This document shows, piece by piece, positions 45,682-53,906 of a stretch of 64,000 nucleotides of DNA (position 1 is its first letter; every line of letters begins with the position of its first letter). The position numbers were made by a program, and so were the translations under genes. Source of the DNA: Cupriavidus basilensis OR16 (GTDB taxonomy: Bacteria > Pseudomonadota > Gammaproteobacteria > Burkholderiales > Burkholderiaceae). Location of the stretch: contig NZ_AHJE01000038.1 in the NCBI RefSeq assembly GCF_000243095.1, positions 28,137 to 92,136 of the forward strand. The letters run 5' to 3'. The notes under the pieces are model-generated. The model was not told the DNA's origin, did not search any database, and saw nothing but the letters and a program-made list of their open reading frames with translations.

Positions 45682-45860
45682 TTATGGATTAAAGCACCAG
45701 AAGATCAAGCCCGAAAATGCAGCCGCACCGGATCCGCACAACTTGCAAATGGCCTGCATCCCTTACTGCGCAAGGCTTTGAAGCCGATGGCCGGTAGCCA
45801 CTACAAGAATGTGTAGTTGACCACCGGCGCCATTCCCGGAAGATGCGGGTTGTTGCCCGC

Positions 45861-45884
45861 GCGAGCCGCTTAGCGAGCCGCTTA
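45861..45884. repeat. 12-bp tandem duplication at the LacI stop codon
   Basis: gcgagccgctta at 45861-45872 and 45873-45884. Each copy contains an in-frame stop for the LacI gene (minus-strand TAA). Confidence 0.9.
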
Positions 45885-46910
45885 GTGCGCCGGCGGCGCC
45901 GTCGAGCCGCGTACGATCAGCTCCGGGCGGAGCACCACGCTGGCGGCCTCGGCCCTCTCGTTCTCGATGCGCGCCAGCAGCAGCGTGGCCGCTTGCACGC
46001 CCATCTCGTGCACGGCAATCCGGATGGTGGTGAGCGGAGGCGTCAGCGCATCGACAAAGGGCATATCGTTGTGGCCGATCACCGAGACGCGCGCGGGGCA
46101 GGCGATGCCGGCCTCGCGCAGATAGTCATAACATCCCAGCGCCACCAGGTCGTTGCCCGCGGCGATCGCGGTCAGCGTGGGAAACTGCGCCAGCAGCGCG
46201 CGGCAGGCTTCGCGCCCCGCTTCGCGGCCGTAGCTTGCCGCTTCCACGATCATCCATTCGCCTTTGCGCAGCTTGTTGCGCCGCACCGCATCGACAAAGC
46301 CCTGCTTGCGCTGATGTCCGGTGGACAGCGAGTCCGGCCCGGCGATATGGCCAATGCGGCGATGCCCGAGCGCCACCAGGTGATCGACGGCGAGCCGCAT
46401 CCCGAGCAGGTTGTCGCTGACCACGCAGGGCACCCGGCCGAGATCTTCCCCGCGATTGACCATCACCACGGGGATGTTCTGCTTGACGCAGTAGTCCAGC
46501 ACGGCATCCTCCCGCTCGGCGGTCGCCAGGATCAGGCCGTCGACCTGGCGCCCCATCATCTGGTCGATGACAAAGCGCTGGCGCGTCTTGTCGGCGCCCA
46601 CATTGACCACGATGGGCACATAGCCCTGCGAGGCCAGCACGCCCTCGAGCCCGGCCAGGATTGGCGGGAACACGGGGTTGGAGATATCCGGCAGCACCAC
46701 GCCGATGAGTCCGGAGCGCTTGGTGCGCAGCCCGGCGGCGATGCGGTTTGGCCGGAAGCCGAGTTCGTCGGCCATGCGCAGGATACGCTCGGCCACCTCA
46801 TCGGCGACCAGGTGCCGCGTGGCGGCATTCATCACCCGGGAAACAGTGGAGTAATGGACATCCGCCTTCGCCGCAAGGTCCTTTAGGGTAATGCGCTTAC
46901 GCTGGTCCAT
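45882..46910 (-). CDS. LacI-family transcriptional regulator
   Basis: A 342-residue repressor-type regulator. The N-terminal LacI helix-turn-helix and hinge are clear (ITLKDLAAKADVHYSTVSRV; AERILRMADELGFRPNRIAA), followed by a periplasmic-binding-protein-like effector domain with SGLIGVVLPDISNPVFPPIL, VDGLILATAERED, HRRIGHIAGPDSLSTGHQRK and TAIAAGNDLVALGCYDYLRE. LacI proteins bind palindromes with a central CG; three perfect copies of TGCAAACGTTTGCA occur in 45.7-52.9 kb. It is therefore the probable regulator of the Bug, porin, BKACE and hydroxyquinol genes. The ATG at 46910 (MDQRKRITLK) gives the normal distance to the HTH. Confidence 0.92.
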   Translation of the reverse strand: MDQRKRITLKDLAAKADVHYSTVSRVMNAATRHLVADEVAERILRMADELGFRPNRIAAGLRTKRSGLIGVVLPDISNPVFPPILAGLEGVLASQGYVPIVVNVGADKTRQRFVIDQMMGRQVDGLILATAEREDAVLDYCVKQNIPVVMVNRGEDLGRVPCVVSDNLLGMRLAVDHLVALGHRRIGHIAGPDSLSTGHQRKQGFVDAVRRNKLRKGEWMIVEAASYGREAGREACRALLAQFPTLTAIAAGNDLVALGCYDYLREAGIACPARVSVIGHNDMPFVDALTPPLTTIRIAVHEMGVQAATLLLARIENERAEAASVVLRPELIVRGSTAPPAH

Positions 46911-47011
46911 GCGGGCAGGGAGGCTGGTGTGCGGTGAGTGGGAAAACATGCCATTTTAAGCGAAGACGCACGCGCCGCGCCCGCTTCCTTGCCAGCCGCC
47001 CTGCGCGCCGC

Positions 47012-47980
47012 CTACTGCCCGGCCTGCACGCCGGACTGCCGGACCACCGGCGCCAGCTTGGCGATCTCCGCCTTGATGTAGCGCTCGAACTCCTGCGGCG
47101 TGGACGTCCGCGCTTCGGCGCCTTGCACCGACAGCCGCTCGCGCACCTCCGGTGTGGCCAGCGCCTTCGAGATCTCGCCATTCAGCGCGGCCACGATCTC
47201 CTTTGGCGTGCCCGCGGGCGCCAGCACGCCGAACCATGACTCGAAGGCATAGCCCGGCAAGCCCGACTCCGCCACCGTCGGGATGTCCGGCAAGGCGGCG
47301 GCCCGCTTCGGTGTGGTGACCGCCAGCGCCTTGAGCTTGCCCTGGCGCACGAACGGCATGGCGGAGACAGTGGGCGCAAACATCAGGTCGACACGGCCCG
47401 CCATGACATCGGTCAGCGCCTCGCCCGTGCCCTTGTAGGGAATGTGCGCGATGTCCACGCCGGCTTCCATCTTGAACAGCTCCCCGCTCAGGTGCGTCGA
47501 GCTGCCGGACCCTGCCGAGTCGAAGTTCATGGCGCCAGGCTTCGCCCTGGCGGCTGCCACCACATCCTTGACCGAGCCAAGCTTGCTGGCGCTGTTCACC
47601 ACCAGCACGTTGGGTACCGTCGCCACCAGTGTCACCGGGGCGAAGTCCTTGACCGTGTCGTACGACAGCTTGGGATAGAGCGTGGCATTGATGGCATGCC
47701 CGACCGATACCAGGATCAGGGTGTAGCCGTCCGGCGCGGCCTTGGCGACCATCCCCGCGCCGAGCGTGCCGCCCGCGCCGGGCCGGTTCTCCACGATCAT
47801 CTGGTAGCGGCCGGATTCGCCCAGCCGGTTGCTGACGATGCGGGCGAGGATGTCGGTGGCGCTGCCCGGTGAGAATGGCACCACCAGGCGGATCGGCTTG
47901 GCGGGATACTGGGGCGGCTGGGCGAGCGCGCCCCCGGCGCTCACCGCGAGGGTGGCGCACAGCAGGATGCTTCGAATCAC
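47012..47980 (-). CDS. Bug/TctC periplasmic solute-binding protein
   Basis: A 322-residue binding protein. It starts at GTG 47980, 7 bases after GGAGGAGAC, with a signal peptide ending GGALAQPPQ. The family strings IRLVVPFSPGSATDILARIV, VENRPGAGGTLGAG, APDGYTLI and IAHIPYKGTGEALTDVMAG are present. It lies between the LacI gene and the porin, in the same orientation. Porin followed by Bug under a LacI operator suggests joint uptake of one small organic ligand across the outer membrane and periplasm. Confidence 0.92.
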   Translation of the reverse strand: MIRSILLCATLAVSAGGALAQPPQYPAKPIRLVVPFSPGSATDILARIVSNRLGESGRYQMIVENRPGAGGTLGAGMVAKAAPDGYTLILVSVGHAINATLYPKLSYDTVKDFAPVTLVATVPNVLVVNSASKLGSVKDVVAAARAKPGAMNFDSAGSGSSTHLSGELFKMEAGVDIAHIPYKGTGEALTDVMAGRVDLMFAPTVSAMPFVRQGKLKALAVTTPKRAAALPDIPTVAESGLPGYAFESWFGVLAPAGTPKEIVAALNGEISKALATPEVRERLSVQGAEARTSTPQEFERYIKAEIAKLAPVVRQSGVQAGQ

Positions 47981-48042
47981 GGTTGTCTCCTCCACCGCCT
48001 CGGGTCCGGCCGGATCGCTCCGGGCCGGCTGGGCGGCTCGAT

Positions 48043-48068
48043 GGTCAGGTTCGAGGGTTAGGTTCGAG
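48043..48068. repeat. 13-bp imperfect tandem duplication at the porin 3' end
   Basis: ggtcaggttcgag (48043-48055) and ggttaggttcgag (48056-48068), one mismatch. The porin stop codon lies inside the first copy. Confidence 0.85.
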
Positions 48069-49064
48069 GAAGAACCCGACCGTCTCGGTGGCATTGCCGG
48101 CGCCGTTGCTGGCCAGCGCGAAACCCAGCCTGATGCTGCCGGGCCCGAGCTTTTGCACGAGCGAGGCGTAGTAGCCGTTGCGCGTCAGGTCGCCCGTGGC
48201 GGTGCGGTAGTGCAGCCGCTCATACAGCGCGGAGATCTTGGTGCTGGGGAACTGGTAAGACACGCCCACCTTGATGGCATTGTCGTTGCGGCCGGCCGTC
48301 TGGTAATGCTGGTGAAGCTCGTACGCCAGCGCCACGTTGAGCGGCCCGCGGTCATAGGTGGTAGCGAACGAGTAGAGCGCCGGGTTGCGCGGCGTGGTGA
48401 GCTTTTCCTCCGGCATGCCCCAGCCAAGCCCGGCGCGCAAGCCGTTCCACTCGGGGCTGCGGTACTGCACGATGTTCTGCTCGCGGCGATCGAACGAGTG
48501 CGTGTCCTGGATGTTGTTCGTGGTCGAGGCCGAGCCGTTGCTGATCAGCGCCATGTACCCGGCGGTAGTCGGGTAATAGGGATCGTATTCCATGGTGGCT
48601 TCGGTGTACGGCGTGGTCCAGTGCCCCATGAAAAACGTGCCGTAATCACCACTCAAACCGATGCGTGAATTTCGTCCCGCGATCTGCCCTGACCCGTTGT
48701 CGAGCGACAGGTTGCTCTCGATCTGCCAGATTGCCTTGAGCGAGCCGCCGAGGCCCTCCTCGCCCCGCAAGCCGAAGACCGAGCGGTTATTGGTCAGCCG
48801 CCCGACGCCGCCCAGCGCGGTACCGTTCGTGGCGGTGCTGGCCCGCGAGTACTCGATGCTGGTGTTCAGGCGCCCATAGACCGTCACCGTGGATTGCGCA
48901 TGAGCGGACCCGCACACCGCCACCACGGCGAGCGCCCCGGCGCCGGCCGTCAGGATCGGCCACCGGTGCCGGGGCGCGGGGCTCGCCGCGCGGACCTTTG
49001 TTGTCTCCTGCCACCCATGCAAGCTGTACAACCTGTACAACCCATGCCTCCAGGCATTTCCCAT
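48045..49064 (-). CDS. outer-membrane porin, C-terminus shortened
   Basis: A 339-residue Gram-negative porin with a long signal region ending near CGSAHAQ and a mature start QSTVTVYGRLNTSIEYS. Strand and loop motifs include NRSVFGLRGEEGLGGSLKAI, IGLSGDYGTFFMGHWTTPYT and QNIVQYRSPEWNGLRAGLGW. The protein ends ETVGFFLEPNPRT, without the last strands and terminal Phe that such porins need for insertion, so I estimate about 60 residues are missing. An imperfect 13-bp duplication marks the 3' end. GGGGAAG precedes the ATG. A LacI operator lies about 50 bases upstream. Confidence 0.8.
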   Translation of the reverse strand: MGNAWRHGLYRLYSLHGWQETTKVRAASPAPRHRWPILTAGAGALAVVAVCGSAHAQSTVTVYGRLNTSIEYSRASTATNGTALGGVGRLTNNRSVFGLRGEEGLGGSLKAIWQIESNLSLDNGSGQIAGRNSRIGLSGDYGTFFMGHWTTPYTEATMEYDPYYPTTAGYMALISNGSASTTNNIQDTHSFDRREQNIVQYRSPEWNGLRAGLGWGMPEEKLTTPRNPALYSFATTYDRGPLNVALAYELHQHYQTAGRNDNAIKVGVSYQFPSTKISALYERLHYRTATGDLTRNGYYASLVQKLGPGSIRLGFALASNGAGNATETVGFFLEPNPRT

Positions 49065-49111
49065 GTACGTCTTCCCCTTTTCGATTTTCCGTCTGGTCAA
49101 GTTGAAGCATA

Positions 49112-49125
49112 TGCAAACGTTTGCA
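49112..49125. promoter_or_regulatory. LacI-family operator TGCAAACGTTTGCA, copy 2 (porin promoter)
   Basis: Perfect 14-bp palindrome 48 bases upstream of the porin start codon (minus strand) and 15 bases downstream of the cupin gene's stop. Position fits repression of the porin-Bug unit by the LacI protein. Confidence 0.85.
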
Positions 49126-49139
49126 AACAAAGTAATAAT

Positions 49140-49478
49140 TCAAGGCGGGTACGGCATGGCCAGCAGCAGCATGGCGGGGCGGTTGGCCGGATTCTCCACC
49201 TTGCGGGCTTCGCCCGGCGCCAGGCAGACCGAGTCGTACTGCGTCAGGTGCACGACCTGCGCCCCCGTGCTGATGGTGACTTCGCCCTCCAGCAGCACAT
49301 AGTGCTTCTCCAGCGGCGAGGCATCCAGCTCCGTATGGCCGCCCGGAAGGATCACCGAGACACCGAGCCAGAGCGATGCCGACGGCCCGGCCTCGAACCC
49401 CTGCAGGCGCAGGCAGCGCATCCCCTCGTGGCGGGGCGGGAAATAGGCCGGCGCGGCGGCGAACCGGGTCGTGTTCAT
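49140..49478 (-). CDS. cupin-domain protein (allantoin/ureidoglycine-type single cupin)
   Basis: A 112-residue single-domain cupin. The metal-binding motif is seen in LPGGHTELDASPLEKHYVLL, with GEVTISTGAQVVHLTQYDSV and CLAPGEARKVENPANRP as the second half. Small cupins act as metal-dependent enzymes or ligand sensors. Its ATG overlaps the stop of the upstream MDR gene, so both are translationally coupled. It is the last gene before the porin promoter. Catalytic role not predictable. Confidence 0.75.
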   Translation of the reverse strand: MNTTRFAAAPAYFPPRHEGMRCLRLQGFEAGPSASLWLGVSVILPGGHTELDASPLEKHYVLLEGEVTISTGAQVVHLTQYDSVCLAPGEARKVENPANRPAMLLLAMPYPP

Positions 49479-50452
49479 GGCATCAGCACCACGCGTTCCG
49501 GGGCGCCTTGCAGCACCGTGCGGTAGGCCTCGGCGGCGCGCGCCAGCGGGAACGCGTAGCCCGCGTGCACCGGGAAGGGCTTGAGCTGCCCGGCGGCAAA
49601 CAGGGGGCCGAGCTGATCGAAGACCGCGGCGCAAGCGATGCTGCCCATGGCCAGCGTGTCGATGCCCACGTACGTATGCTGGCCGCGGTAGAAGGTAAAG
49701 ATGTCAAACGGCACGGCACGGTCGAACGTCGAGATGAAGATCTGCGCGGCGCCGATCGCCATGGCCTTGTTGGCTTGCTCGAAGTATGGGCTGCCGACCG
49801 TGTTGTAGACGATGTCCGCGCCATGCCCGTCGGTCTCGTTGCGCACCACTTCGGCGATGTTGTCGCGGCTGGCGTCCAGCATGCGCACCGTGCTGCTGGC
49901 GTGGCCGCGCAACGGCCCGGCCTCGCGCTCCACGGCGAAGACGCGCGCGCCCAGCGCGGTGGCGATCTGGATGGTGGCCTGGCCGACCTTGCCGTTGCCG
50001 CCGCATACCAGCACCACGCTGCCCGCCTTCGGCAGGCCGGCGCGGCGCAGGCCCTCGTAAGCGGTGACAAACGGCACGCCAACCGCGCCGGCTTCTTGCA
50101 AGGTCACGTTGGCGGGCTTCTCCCGCACCGCGCCAACGTCGAGCGTCAGGTAGCGGCTGTGCGTGCCATCGCGGCGAATGCCGAGCTCGCCGCCGCTGCC
50201 CCAGACCTCCTTGCCCAGCAGGTGCGTGGGCCCGTCCACCACCACGCCGGCATAGTCGCGGCCGGGCACGCGCGGCCACACGGCGTGCGGCATCATTCCC
50301 AGCGTGGCCTTGACATCGCTCGGGTTGACGCCCGCGCTGGCGACTTCGATGACGCATTGGCTGGTGCCGGCTGCTGGCTTGGCAATGCCGACGAACTCGA
50401 GCTGCAGCGCGTCGATGTTCGCTGCCTGTTGGGAGACGCGGATAGTGTTCAT
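49475..50452 (-). CDS. zinc-independent MDR oxidoreductase (quinone reductase-like)
   Basis: A 325-residue medium-chain reductase. The GroES-like N-terminal part includes VASAGVNPSDVKATLGMMP and VPGRDYAGVVVDG; the NAD(P)H-binding fold has VVLVCGGNGKVGQATIQIAT. The structural zinc loop is absent, as in quinone oxidoreductases. The family-like start is ATG 50452 (MNTIRVSQQ). However, an in-frame ATG at 50521 overlaps the stop of the BKACE gene (ATGA) and would add MNEQTNKHRHKHKHKHGHKD, a His/Lys-rich leader. No good ribosome binding site precedes 50452, so the longer form is possible. Confidence 0.8.
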   Translation of the reverse strand: MNTIRVSQQAANIDALQLEFVGIAKPAAGTSQCVIEVASAGVNPSDVKATLGMMPHAVWPRVPGRDYAGVVVDGPTHLLGKEVWGSGGELGIRRDGTHSRYLTLDVGAVREKPANVTLQEAGAVGVPFVTAYEGLRRAGLPKAGSVVLVCGGNGKVGQATIQIATALGARVFAVEREAGPLRGHASSTVRMLDASRDNIAEVVRNETDGHGADIVYNTVGSPYFEQANKAMAIGAAQIFISTFDRAVPFDIFTFYRGQHTYVGIDTLAMGSIACAAVFDQLGPLFAAGQLKPFPVHAGYAFPLARAAEAYRTVLQGAPERVVLMP

Positions 50453-50473
50453 GGTGATGTGGTCTTTGTGTCC

Positions 50474-50503
50474 GTGTTTGTGTTTGTGTTTGTGTCTGTG
50501 CTT
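50474..50503. repeat. hexanucleotide microsatellite (GTGTTT)n
   Basis: Three perfect and two near-perfect gtgttt units. On the minus strand it reads (AAACAC)n and would encode a Lys-His repeat if translation starts at 50521. Confidence 0.85.
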
Positions 50504-50517
50504 GTTTGTCTGTTCGT

Positions 50518-51402
50518 TCATGCCGCCCGCAGGCCGAGCGTGGCCCGGGCCTCATGCGGCGACGCCAGCGCGCCGCCCAGCGATTTGATGATGTCGCGCG
50601 CCTTGGCGACCAGCGCCGCGTTGTCCGGGGCGAGCACGCCCTTCTCCAGGTAGATGTTGTCCTCCAGGCCAACCCGGACATGGCCGCCCGCCAGCCAGGA
50701 CTGCGCCACGATCGGGAACTCCGCGCGGCCAACGCCGAAGGCGGACCAGTGCGCGCCCGGCGGCAGCATGTTGCGTGCGTAGAACAAGGTCTCCGGGGTG
50801 GCCGCGAAACCGTATTTCACGCCGAGCACGAAGGTCCACAGGCCGGGGCCGTCCAGCACGCCTTCCTGGATGAAGTCGCGCGCCATATGGAGGTCGCCGG
50901 AGTCGAAGATCTCCAGCTCCGGCATGACGCCAGCCTCGCGGATGATGGCAGCCATCTTGCGCACGTTCCGGGGCGTGTTGATGACCACGTCCGCGCCGGA
51001 ATTCATCGTGTTGAGGTCCAGCGAACACACATCGGGGCGCAACGCGGCGATATGCGCGACGCGCACTTCCGGACGGACCAGGGTGGTGCCCGGGGCGGCG
51101 TTGCGGGGTTCGTCCTCTGCCGGCACGAAGCGCCCTCCGGGGCCGGTGGTCAGGTTGATGATGAGCGCCTTGTTGCGCTTGCGGATCAGCTCGATCACCT
51201 CGGCGTAGTACTCGAGCGCCATCGAAGGGCGCCCGCTCTCGGGGTCGCGTACATGGATGTGGGCCGCGGCCGCGCCCGCCTCGGCCGCCTCCAGCGCTGC
51301 CGTGGCGATCTGCGCCGGGGTCACCGGCAAGCCGGGATGTTGCTCGGGGGTGACGATATTCCCGGTGACGGCGCAGGTGATGATGGTCTTTCTGCTATGC
51401 AT
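50518..51402 (-). CDS. beta-keto acid cleavage enzyme (BKACE, DUF849)
   Basis: A 294-residue zinc enzyme of the family that condenses a beta-keto acid with acetyl-CoA and splits it to acetoacetate and a new CoA ester. Characteristic features are TCAVTGNIVTPEQHPGLPVT, the zinc-ligand histidines in AAAAHIHVRDPESGRPS, NLTTGPGGRF, and the C-terminal HVRVGLEDNIYLEKG. The gene is intact. It lies downstream of the SDR and dioxygenase genes on the same strand, so a 3-oxo acid such as 3-oxoadipate from hydroxyquinol breakdown is a reasonable substrate, though not proven by sequence. Confidence 0.9.
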   Translation of the reverse strand: MHSRKTIITCAVTGNIVTPEQHPGLPVTPAQIATAALEAAEAGAAAAHIHVRDPESGRPSMALEYYAEVIELIRKRNKALIINLTTGPGGRFVPAEDEPRNAAPGTTLVRPEVRVAHIAALRPDVCSLDLNTMNSGADVVINTPRNVRKMAAIIREAGVMPELEIFDSGDLHMARDFIQEGVLDGPGLWTFVLGVKYGFAATPETLFYARNMLPPGAHWSAFGVGRAEFPIVAQSWLAGGHVRVGLEDNIYLEKGVLAPDNAALVAKARDIIKSLGGALASPHEARATLGLRAA

Positions 51403-51444
51403 GGTGAACGTCTTGGTGTCTTGAACAATGTGTCGGGGAAGGGA

Positions 51445-52012
51445 TCAGCCAAGCTGGCGGCCGCCGTCGACCACGATGGTGGTGCCGGTGGAAAAGCGCA
51501 GCGAGGTGGCACAGGCCACGATGGCGTCGGCCACGTCGTCCGGCTTGCCCAATGCGCTTGAGCGGCGTGGTCCTGGCCGCGCGCTCGTTGAAGGCGCTGT
51601 CGCGCCCGGGCACGAAATCGGTGTCGACCACGCCGGGCGATACGTTGAGCACGCGGATCTCCGGCGCCAGCGCGCGGCCCAGCGATATGGCCATCATGTC
51701 GAGCCCCGCCTTGACCGCGCAATACGCGACGTTGCTGCCCATGCCGGTGCGCCCCGCGATGGACCCCACGTTGACCACCAGCCCCTCGCCCGTCGCTTTC
51801 AGGTGCGGCGCCATGGCGCGGATCGCGGCGAACTGGCCGCGCCAGTTCACTGCGAACATCTCGTCGATCAGCGCATCGTCCAGCGCATCGAGGTCGGCAT
51901 GCGCGATCGCCCTGGTAAAGCCCGCGCTGTTGACCAGCATGTCGATGCGGCCGTACTTGCGCTGCACGTCATCGGCCAGGCGCGCGAGCGATGCGGTATC
52001 GCTGTGAAATCC
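51445..52012 (-). pseudogene. short-chain dehydrogenase, N-terminus deleted and frameshifted
   Basis: SDR-family oxidoreductase. Recognisable sequence starts at HSDTASLARLADDVQRKYGR and keeps IDMLVNSAGFTRA, the catalytic Ser region VVNVGSIAG and YCAVK (catalytic YxxxK). The N-terminal TGxxxGIG cofactor motif is absent because the gene is joined at about 52012 to the dioxygenase gene. A further extra G near 51550 (in LKRIGQ) shifts the frame; the true C-terminus GTTIVVDGGRQLG is in the other frame and ends at 51445. Confidence 0.82.
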
Positions 52013-52881
52013 AGCGTGTAGAACGGCGCCGGGAAACCGCCCCATGGGCTTGTGCCTTCGTCCACGCGCCGGAAATGGCCCACCAGCTCGCGATGCACGC
52101 CAAAGGTCACGTCCGACTCCAGATGCTCGGAATCGTCGGCGAACACCTGCGTGACGAGCGTGCGATAGCCCGGCGCCGCGGCAATGAAATGAATGTGCGC
52201 GGGGCGGTACGGATGGCGGTTCTGTTCGGCCAGCAGCTGGCCGACAGGGCCGCCCGTCGGCACGGGGTAGCCCGCCGGGCGCACCGAGCGGAAATGGAAA
52301 GCGCCTTGCGCATCGGTACGAAAGGCGCCGCGCAGGTTCTTGTCCGGTTGCGCGGGGTCCTGGTTGTCGTAGAGGCCAACCGGCGAAGCCTGCCACGCTT
52401 CGACCAGCGCGCCGGCCAGGGGCTCGCCGGCGGTGTTGCGCACTTGTCCGCTCACGAACAATGGCAGCCCCGGCGTCTCGCCTTGCACCACGCAATCCCC
52501 GCACTCGTAGGTCGGCGCGCCGCCGCGATAGAACGGGCCCAGCAGGGCACCCGGCGTGCGGCCACCGGTGCTGCCGTTGTTCATCAGCGTGACCAGCGTC
52601 GACAGCCCGAGCACATCGGCCGCCAGCACCACCTCGTTGTTGGTGGCATTGGTCGCATGGCCAAGTGCCGCAACAAAGCGCAGCCCGAACTCGAACTCCT
52701 CGTCGCTGGGCCGCACCTCCCTCAGGAACGCGTGCAGATGATCGACCAGCGCGTCGACGACCTGCCGCAGGCGCGGGTCCGTGGTATCGCGCATCGCCTG
52801 CTTGACCAGCTCGCTGAGCGTGTGTTCATCGTCCACCACGGCAAGGCCGCGGCCGAGCCTCGGGGCAAGTGTCGTCTCCAT
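52012..52881 (-). pseudogene. hydroxyquinol 1,2-dioxygenase-like intradiol dioxygenase, 3' end replaced
   Basis: Intradiol ring-cleavage dioxygenase converting a (hydroxy)quinol-type catechol to a maleylacetate-type product. The iron ligands are visible: Tyr in ASPVGLYDNQD, Tyr in RPAGYPVPT, and two His in HPYRPAHIHFIAA; GPFYRGGAPTYECGD is the conserved core start. About 290 residues are intact to FYTLDF. There the gene is fused out of frame to SDR sequence and reads about 45 foreign residues to a stop at 51868. Only the last 15-25 residues appear lost, so some activity might survive. A LacI operator lies 24 bases upstream of the start codon. Confidence 0.85.
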
Positions 52882-52904
52882 ATTCGTCTCTGGTTTCCGT
52901 TTTT

Positions 52905-52918
52905 TGCAAACGTTTGCA
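52905..52918. promoter_or_regulatory. LacI-family operator TGCAAACGTTTGCA, copy 3 (dioxygenase promoter)
   Basis: Perfect 14-bp palindrome between a CATAAT -10-like element and the dioxygenase start codon, on the minus strand; the flank matches copy 1 base for base over cataatgcaaacgtttgca. Confidence 0.88.
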
Positions 52919-52931
52919 TTATGGGCTGCCT

Positions 52932-52951
52932 TCTGAAAAAATCTGAAAAAA
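52932..52951. repeat. 10-bp tandem repeat upstream of the dioxygenase operator
   Basis: tctgaaaaaa twice in direct succession, in the AT-rich promoter region shared by the dioxygenase and the divergent DUF1275 gene. Confidence 0.85.
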
Positions 52952-53037
52952 TCAAGGACATTTGCAATTGGACCGGCCCGCACCGCTATGCTGTAGCACG
53001 GGCGAGCGCCGCCCTCTTCACAAACTTGAACCCAGCC

Positions 53038-53790
53038 ATGCCAACCACACCAGACCCCAAGCCAGCCATGCCCCCCGCGCAACCGCGGGCGATCGCCAGG
53101 GAAGTATTCAAGGCCGCCCTGCTCAGCCTGGTGGCGGGCTATGTCGACGTAGTCGGCTTTATCGCCCTGTTCGGCCTGTTCACCGCGCACGTCACCGGCA
53201 ACTTTGTCATGCTCGGCGTGGAACTGGCGCACTCCACCGGCGGCGTGCTGGCCAAGCTGCTGGCGCTGCCGGTATTCGCCCTGTCGGTGGCGGGCACCAA
53301 GATTGCCGTCGATGCCATGCAGGCACGCGGCAGGCCGCCGCTGCCGCCGCTGCTGGTCACGCAAAGCGTGCTGCTGGCCGCCTTCATGCTGGCGGGCATC
53401 ATGGGCTCGCCCATCGCCTCGCCCGACATGGCGTCGGCCATCGCCACCGGCATGCTGGGCGTCGCGGCCATGGCGATCCAGAACGCGCAATCCCGCATCG
53501 TGCTGACAGACCATGTGCCGACCACCATCATGACGGGCAACAGCACGCAGGTCATCATCGACCTGGTCGAGCTGCGCAGCGCCTCGCCCGACAAGGTGGC
53601 CGCCGCCAGGAACCGGCTGCGCAAGATGGTCCCCGCCATCGCCGCGTTCGCGGCCGGGGCCGTGTCCGGCGCCTATGCCTATGTGCAGTTGTCGTTCTGG
53701 TGCCTGGCCGTGCCGATCTTCATCCTGCTGGCGCTGGCGTACAGCTACCGGGCCGGGCCTGCCGCGTCCCTGGCCGGCAGGCAAGCGTAG
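53038..53790 (+). CDS. DUF1275 (YoaK-like) membrane protein
   Basis: A 250-residue inner-membrane protein with six hydrophobic segments. The family hallmark LSLVAGYVDVVGFIALFGLF followed by TAHVTGNFVMLG is present, as is NAQSRIVLTDHVPTTIMTGN and later an ATQVIIDLVEL-like segment. Function of the family is unknown; it is suspected to transport or sense small molecules. Divergent from the hydroxyquinol dioxygenase gene with a shared 156-base promoter region. Confidence 0.88.
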   Translation: MPTTPDPKPAMPPAQPRAIAREVFKAALLSLVAGYVDVVGFIALFGLFTAHVTGNFVMLGVELAHSTGGVLAKLLALPVFALSVAGTKIAVDAMQARGRPPLPPLLVTQSVLLAAFMLAGIMGSPIASPDMASAIATGMLGVAAMAIQNAQSRIVLTDHVPTTIMTGNSTQVIIDLVELRSASPDKVAAARNRLRKMVPAIAAFAAGAVSGAYAYVQLSFWCLAVPIFILLALAYSYRAGPAASLAGRQA

Positions 53791-53906
53791 CGCCGGGGCG
53801 AAGCCATTGGCGCATGCCCGGCGCCCGACGTCCCCCGCGATGTGTCCTATAGTTCAAAGCCAGTGGCACCCAGCAAGCGCCACGGCAAGGCACAAGGAGA
53901 CGCATG

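Noticed and set aside
49024..49041. 9-bp repeat ctgtacaac in the porin signal region as a frameshift cause
   Set aside because: The unit is in frame (codes for a repeated Leu-Tyr-type pair) and the porin frame is open through it.
51868..53784. One 638-residue protein covering DUF1275 antisense, dioxygenase and SDR
   Set aside because: The first half is antisense to the DUF1275 gene; the real start is the ATG at 52881 behind the operator.
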